Source: Gammaproteobacteria bacterium
Lineage (GTDB): Bacteria; Pseudomonadota; Gammaproteobacteria; Xanthomonadales; Xanthomonadaceae
Direction: 5' to 3'
DNA: 8,013 bases
NCBI GenBank assembly: GCA_030431185.1
Contig: JAUIJO010000153.1
Location: 1 to 8,013 of the forward strand
A program made the position numbers and the translations under genes. Every line of letters begins with the position of its first letter. Positions within the stretch are counted from its first letter, which is position 1. The notes under the pieces are model-generated. The model was not told where the DNA came from and ran no database searches. It saw only the letters and a list, made by a program, of their open reading frames with translations. Shown one piece after another: positions 4,511 through 8,013 of this stretch.

Positions 4511-4867
4511 TCAGCGGCGCAGCAGCTGGAGGATTTCCTCCAGTTCCATCCGCACCTGCTTGATGATCTGGCCGCTCAGGGCGGACTCTTCCTTCGCCGA
4601 GTCGCCTTCCAGGCGCAGCCGGGCGCCGCCGATGGTGTAGCCCTGCTCGTACAGCAGCGCGCGGATCTGGCGCACCATCAGCACCTCGTGGCGCTGGTAG
4701 TAGCGGCGGTTGCCGCGGCGCTTGACGGGGTTGAGGCTCGGGAACTCGGTTTCCCAGTAACGCAGCACGTGCGGCTTGACGTCGCACAGCTCGCTGACCT
4801 CACCGATGGTGAAGTAGCGCTTCGCCGGGATCGGCGGTAGCTCGCGATTACTGCCCGGATCCAGCAT
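4511..4867 (-). CDS. MerR-family-like transcriptional regulator, 118 aa, downstream of ihfA
   Basis: A short MerR-type DNA-binding protein. The winged helix-turn-helix lies at about residues 18-80: YFTIGEVSELCDVKPHVLRYWETEFPSL, then the wing RRGNRRYYQRHEVLMV and the helix RALLYEQGYTIGGARL. A short helical tail (~95-116, QIIKQVRMELEEILQLL) should form the antiparallel dimer coil. There is no C-terminal sensor domain or cysteine cluster, so it is not a metal-sensing MerR. Such genes commonly sit directly after ihfA in pseudomonads and xanthomonads; the regulon is unknown to me. ATG 4867 has GGAGG at 4871-4875 and overlaps the end of ihfA by 20 bases, implying coupling. An upstream GTG at 4879 is possible but would place the ribosome site inside the coding frame. 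Confidence 0.85.
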   Translation of the reverse strand: MLDPGSNRELPPIPAKRYFTIGEVSELCDVKPHVLRYWETEFPSLNPVKRRGNRRYYQRHEVLMVRQIRALLYEQGYTIGGARLRLEGDSAKEESALSGQIIKQVRMELEEILQLLRR

Positions 4868-5147
4868 AGGCCTCCACACGCTCCTTGAGCTTCTGGCCCG
4901 GACGGAAGGTCACCACCGTACGCGCCGAAATCGGAATTTCCTCGCCGGTCTTGGGGTTGCGCCCGGGCCGCTGGTTCTTGCGGCGCAGGTCGAAATTCCC
5001 GAAACCGGACAGCTTCACCTGGCGTCCCTGCTCCAGCGCCTCGCGGAGGGCGTCGAAGAATGCATCGACGAACTCCTTCGCTTCCCGCTTGTTGAGGCCG
5101 ACCTCGTCGAAGAGTCGTTCGGCCATTTCCGCCTTGGTCAATGCCAT
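4848..5147 (-). CDS. ihfA: Integration host factor subunit alpha, 99 aa
   Basis: One half of the IHF heterodimer, a sequence-specific DNA-bending protein used in replication, transcription and phage integration. Full family length. Visible hallmarks are the N-terminal helices (MALTKAEMAERLFDEVGLNKREAK), the dimer core VKLSGFGNF (45-52), and the beta-arm RPGRNPKTGEEIPI (60-73) with the intercalating P65. TFRPGQKLKERV (80-91) closes the fold. The GRNPKTGE/IPI form and the position directly after pheT favour IhfA over HU or IhfB. The ribosome site is AGGGGA about 7 bases before ATG. The gap from pheT is 20 bases, so it is probably cotranscribed with pheST. Lambda-type integrases normally need IHF, so this product may serve the adjacent element. 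Confidence 0.97.
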   Translation of the reverse strand: MALTKAEMAERLFDEVGLNKREAKEFVDAFFDALREALEQGRQVKLSGFGNFDLRRKNQRPGRNPKTGEEIPISARTVVTFRPGQKLKERVEAYAGSGQ

Positions 5148-5167
5148 TTCTGTCCCCTGCCTCTTCC

Positions 5168-7555
5168 TCAGCCGCGGATCACCGCGCCGTGCTCGCGCTG
5201 GAGCGAAGCCGTCACTCCGGCCACGATTCCGTCGACGTCACGGTCTGTGAGAGTGCGGGATTCATCCTGCAGAATCAAGCCCATAGCGAGACTCTTGAAT
5301 CCTGATTCCACCCCCTTGCCCTGGTAGCGATCGAACAGCACCAGATCCCGCAGTACCGGGCCTGCCGCGGCTTCGACGCAGGCGGACACGGCCGACCAGG
5401 CCACGTTTTCGTCCACGACGAACGCGAGATCCCGGCGGACGGACGGGTACTTGGAGATGCGCCCGGCCCGGGGCACCGCCCGTTCAGACAGCGGCGCGAG
5501 GTCCAGCTCGAAGGCCACGACCCCGACGTCCAGCTCCAGGGCCTCGCGCAGGCGCGGGTGCAGTTCGCCCAGCCAGCCGATCCCGACACCGTCGCGCAGC
5601 ACGTCGGCGCTTCGCCCGGGATGGGCCCATGCGGGTTGCGAGGGGACGACGTCGAGCCGCGCCCCGGACAGGGCGGCGAGGCTCTCGAGGTCGCCCTTGA
5701 GGTCATGGAAGCCCACCGGGCGCTCTGGCCGGGCCCACTGCTCGCCTTCCGCCGCCCCACAGACCGCGGCGGCGATGCGGAGGGTCTCCCGGGCGCCGCC
5801 GGCCGGATCGGCGGCGAACACGTTGCCGATCTCGAACAGGCGCACCCGGGATTGCTGGCGTGCGGCGTTGCGACCCAGGGCCGCGACCAGTCCCGGCAGC
5901 AGCGCGGTACGCATCACCCCGAGTTCGCCGCTCAGGGGATTGGCCAGCGGCACCGCGTCGGCCTCCATCGACCAGGCCTGCAGCAGGTCGGCGTCGACGA
6001 AGGCGTAGTTGATGGCTTCCAGCGTATCGCGCGAGACCATGTGGCGACGCAGCGTGGGCAGCTCCACCCGGCCCTCGCCCGGCACGGCCAGGCGCGACGC
6101 GCCCGCCGGCAAAGTCGTCGGCACCGTGTCGTAGCCATGGATGCGCGCGACCTCTTCGATCAGGTCTTCCTCGATCGCGATGTCGAAGCGGCGGCTGGGC
6201 GCGACCACGCGCCAGCCGGGTTCGACCGTCTCCACCGACAGGCCCAGCGCGCGCAGGATGCGCTCGACCTCCTCGTCGGGCACCCGCACGCCGAGCACGC
6301 GGGCCAGGCGCTCGCGGCGCAGGAGGACGGCTTCCGGACGGGCGATGTCGTCCTCGCGCGCGGCCTCGACGACCGGGCCCGGCGTGCCGCCGGCGATGTC
6401 GAGGATCAGCCGGGTCGCGTACTCCACGGCGATCCGCGGCAGCTCGGGGTCGACGCCGCGCTCGAAGCGATGGCCGGCATCGGTGTGCAGGCCCAGGCGC
6501 CGGCTGCGGCCGATGATGGCCGAGGGGACCCAGTGGGCGGCTTCCAGGAACACGTTGCGGGTGGCATCCGTCACCCGGGTGTCGTGGCCGCCCATGATGC
6601 CGCCCAGCGCCACGGCGCGGGCGCCCTCGCCGTCCTGGCTGTCGGCGACGACGAGGAAGTCGTCGTCCAGCGCCACCGTGCGCCCGTCGAGCAGCTTGAG
6701 GGCTTCGCCCTCGTTCGCCGTGCGGATGATTACCGGCTCGACCAGGCGGTCCCGGTCGAAGGCGTGCATCGGCTGGCCCAGTTCCAGCATCACGTACTGG
6801 GTGACATCGACGAGGAAACTCACCGGCCGTACGCCGCTGCGGCGCAGGCGCTCGGCCATCCACAGCGGCGTGGCCACGGTGGCGTCCACGCCGTCGATCG
6901 CGCGTCCGACGAAGCGCGGCACCTTCTCGCCGGCCTCCAGGCGAACGACGGGGGCGACCGTGCCGGTCGCCAGCACGGGCGTGGCGTCGAGGGCTTCGAC
7001 CTGGCCGCCAAGCGCGGCCGCCACGTCGTAGGCGATCCCGCGGACGCTGAAGCAGTCGGCGCGATTGGGCGTGAGCTTGATCTCGATGCTGGCGTCGGGC
7101 AGGCCCAGGCAGTCGGCGATCGGCTGGCCCACGCGCGCGTCGGCCGGCAACTCGAGCAGGCCGGAGGCGTCGACGTCGGTGCCCAGCTCCTTCGCCGAGC
7201 AGAGCATGCCCATCGATTCCACGCCACGCAGCTTGGCCGGTTTGATCTTCATGCCGCCCGGCAGCACCGCGCCGACTTTCGCCAGCGGCGCCTTCAGGCC
7301 GACCCGCGCGTTGGGCGCGCCACAGACGATCTGCACGAGGCCCTCGCCGGTCTCGACCTGGCAGACCTGCAGCCGGTCGGCCTCGGGATGCTTTTCCGCG
7401 CTGACGATGCAGGCCACGACCACCCCATCCAGCGACGCGCCCATCGACACCACGTCCTCGACCTCCAGGCCGATCGCGGTCAGGGTGGCCACCAACTGCT
7501 CGTGACTGGCGGTGGTCGGAACGTGCTGGCGCAGCCAGTTTTCACTGAATTTCAT
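5168..7555 (-). CDS. pheT: Phenylalanine--tRNA ligase beta subunit, 795 aa
   Basis: Beta subunit of the alpha2-beta2 phenylalanyl-tRNA synthetase, which charges tRNA-Phe. Full length (E. coli PheT is 795 aa). Domains in order: N-terminal segment MKFSENWLRQHV; OB-fold tRNA-binding domain ~40-150 with HPEADRL (56-62) and CGAPN (79-83); LTPNRADC (161-168); B3/B4 editing domain ~210-390, including GHRFERGVDP (361-370); B5 domain ~405-480 with FDIAIEEDLIEEVARIHGYD; catalytic-like core; and the C-terminal FDX-ACB anticodon-binding domain 700-795, beginning ISKYPSVRRD. I chose ATG 7555 because it gives the conserved MKFSENWLR start; a TTG at 7561 would add only two residues. No Shine-Dalgarno sequence is visible before it: the upstream - strand is C-rich because a repeat runs nearly to the start. 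Confidence 0.98.
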   Translation of the reverse strand: MKFSENWLRQHVPTTASHEQLVATLTAIGLEVEDVVSMGASLDGVVVACIVSAEKHPEADRLQVCQVETGEGLVQIVCGAPNARVGLKAPLAKVGAVLPGGMKIKPAKLRGVESMGMLCSAKELGTDVDASGLLELPADARVGQPIADCLGLPDASIEIKLTPNRADCFSVRGIAYDVAAALGGQVEALDATPVLATGTVAPVVRLEAGEKVPRFVGRAIDGVDATVATPLWMAERLRRSGVRPVSFLVDVTQYVMLELGQPMHAFDRDRLVEPVIIRTANEGEALKLLDGRTVALDDDFLVVADSQDGEGARAVALGGIMGGHDTRVTDATRNVFLEAAHWVPSAIIGRSRRLGLHTDAGHRFERGVDPELPRIAVEYATRLILDIAGGTPGPVVEAAREDDIARPEAVLLRRERLARVLGVRVPDEEVERILRALGLSVETVEPGWRVVAPSRRFDIAIEEDLIEEVARIHGYDTVPTTLPAGASRLAVPGEGRVELPTLRRHMVSRDTLEAINYAFVDADLLQAWSMEADAVPLANPLSGELGVMRTALLPGLVAALGRNAARQQSRVRLFEIGNVFAADPAGGARETLRIAAAVCGAAEGEQWARPERPVGFHDLKGDLESLAALSGARLDVVPSQPAWAHPGRSADVLRDGVGIGWLGELHPRLREALELDVGVVAFELDLAPLSERAVPRAGRISKYPSVRRDLAFVVDENVAWSAVSACVEAAAGPVLRDLVLFDRYQGKGVESGFKSLAMGLILQDESRTLTDRDVDGIVAGVTASLQREHGAVIRG

Positions 7556-7564
7556 GGGCAAGCC

Positions 7565-7592
7565 GGGAATGGGGAATCGGGAATGGGGAATC
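7565..7592. repeat. Tandem 14-bp repeat in the pheS-pheT gap
   Basis: Two perfect tandem copies of GGGAATGGGGAATC (7565-7578, 7579-7592). I recognise this style of GGGAATsGGGAATC repeat as a very common intergenic element in Xanthomonadaceae genomes. It ends ten bases before the pheT start. Confidence 0.8.
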
Positions 7593-7603
7593 GGTAAGCG
7601 GGC

Positions 7604-7626
7604 GCGGGAATCGTTGCCATTCCCGC
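7604..7626. repeat. Inverted repeat (stem-loop) in the pheS-pheT gap
   Basis: GCGGGAAT (7604-7611) pairs perfectly with ATTCCCGC (7619-7626) around CGTTGCC. The stem uses the same GGGAAT word as the adjacent tandem repeat, so the whole gap looks like one repeat element. In the pheST mRNA it would form an 8-bp hairpin between the genes, without a U run. Confidence 0.7.
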
Positions 7627-7649
7627 TTCGCCGCTCCCGACTCTCTGCA

Positions 7650-8013
7650 TCAAGCGAACTGCCTCAGGAAGCGGACGTCGTTCTCGAAGAAGGCACGCAG
7701 GTCGTCGACGCCGTAGCGCAGCATCGCGAGCCGCTCCACGCCCATGCCGAAGGCGTAGCCGGTGTACTTCTCCGGGTCGATGCCGACATTGCGCAGCACG
7801 TTCGGGTGCACCATGCCGCAGCCGAGCACTTCAAGCCAGCGGGTCGAGCCGTCCGCCTGCTGCCAGGCGATGTCGACCTCGGCCGAGGGTTCGGTGAAAG
7901 GGAAATAGCTGGGGCGGAAGCGCATCTCGAAGTCGCGCTCGAAGAACGCGCGGACGAACTCGGTCAGCGTGCCCTTGAGGTCGGCGAAGCTCGCGTGCTC
8001 GTCGACCAGCAGG
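7650..8013 (-). CDS. pheS: Phenylalanine--tRNA ligase alpha subunit, C-terminal 121 residues (5' end outside window)
   Basis: Catalytic alpha subunit of phenylalanyl-tRNA synthetase. The frame is open to the right edge; the visible part begins LLVDEHASFADLKGTL and is C-terminal catalytic domain. Class II aminoacyl-tRNA synthetase features are clear: RFRPSYFPFTEPSAEVDI, the active-site strand WLEVLGCGMVHPNVLRNVGID, and motif 3 AFGMGVERLAMLRYGVDDLR with its invariant arginine. It ends in FFENDVRFLRQFA, the usual end of PheS. The ATG at 7925 is internal. pheT follows after 94 bases, much longer than the short gap in E. coli, because of inserted repeats. Confidence 0.97.
   Translation of the reverse strand, partial: LLVDEHASFADLKGTLTEFVRAFFERDFEMRFRPSYFPFTEPSAEVDIAWQQADGSTRWLEVLGCGMVHPNVLRNVGIDPEKYTGYAFGMGVERLAMLRYGVDDLRAFFENDVRFLRQFA

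Noticed and set aside
4868..4879. GTG start adding four residues to the MerR-like protein
   Set aside because: GGAGG at 4871-4875 is placed for ATG 4867 and would fall inside the coding sequence if GTG were used.
5558..7597. 679-codon + strand open frame opposite pheT
   Set aside because: It is the mirror of a complete conserved pheT; the His/Gln/Asp/Gly/Ala-rich composition is that of an antisense frame in GC-rich DNA.

Overview
The window spans the junction between an integrated phage-like element (left, about 1-4310, all genes on +) and a conserved bacterial chromosomal block (right, about 4310-8013, all genes on -). High GC content, the chromosomal order pheS-pheT-ihfA-merR-like gene-tRNA-Pro, and a tandem GGGAATGGGGAATC repeat between pheS and pheT all suggest a high-GC gammaproteobacterium, most likely of the Xanthomonadaceae/Lysobacteraceae group. 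This assignment rests on recognition, not on a search.

Element side: the window opens inside a beta-class DNA methyltransferase. A run of small early-type genes follows: a 52-aa helical protein, a J-domain protein, a cysteine-rich 247-aa protein and a 72-aa zinc-binding-like protein. Almost every stop codon overlaps the next start codon. The run leads into a lambda Xis-like excisionase and a lambda Int-like tyrosine recombinase. Between int and the attachment site lies one more gene (3456-4235). Its N-terminus resembles the arm-site DNA-binding domain of the integrase, and its C-terminus resembles an HNH-type endonuclease core. Directly behind it are three TAGGGTG repeats spaced exactly 11 bp apart, the arrangement expected of integrase arm sites (the lambda P' arm). 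Then comes the 3' end of tRNA-Pro(GGG), the likely integration target. The second att site lies outside the window.

Host side (reading on -): the 3' part of pheS, a 94-bp gap carrying family-type repeats, complete pheT, ihfA, a MerR-like regulator overlapping ihfA, and tRNA-Pro(GGG) with a plausible promoter of its own. pheS and pheT together make phenylalanyl-tRNA synthetase. IhfA is a subunit of IHF, the host bending protein that lambda-type integrases normally need, so the element sits just downstream of the gene for a likely partner.

The most interesting item is the int-arm-domain/HNH-like protein placed between the integrase and its arm sites. It could be an accessory or competitor at the attachment site, or a homing-type endonuclease that reads the same DNA sites as the integrase.
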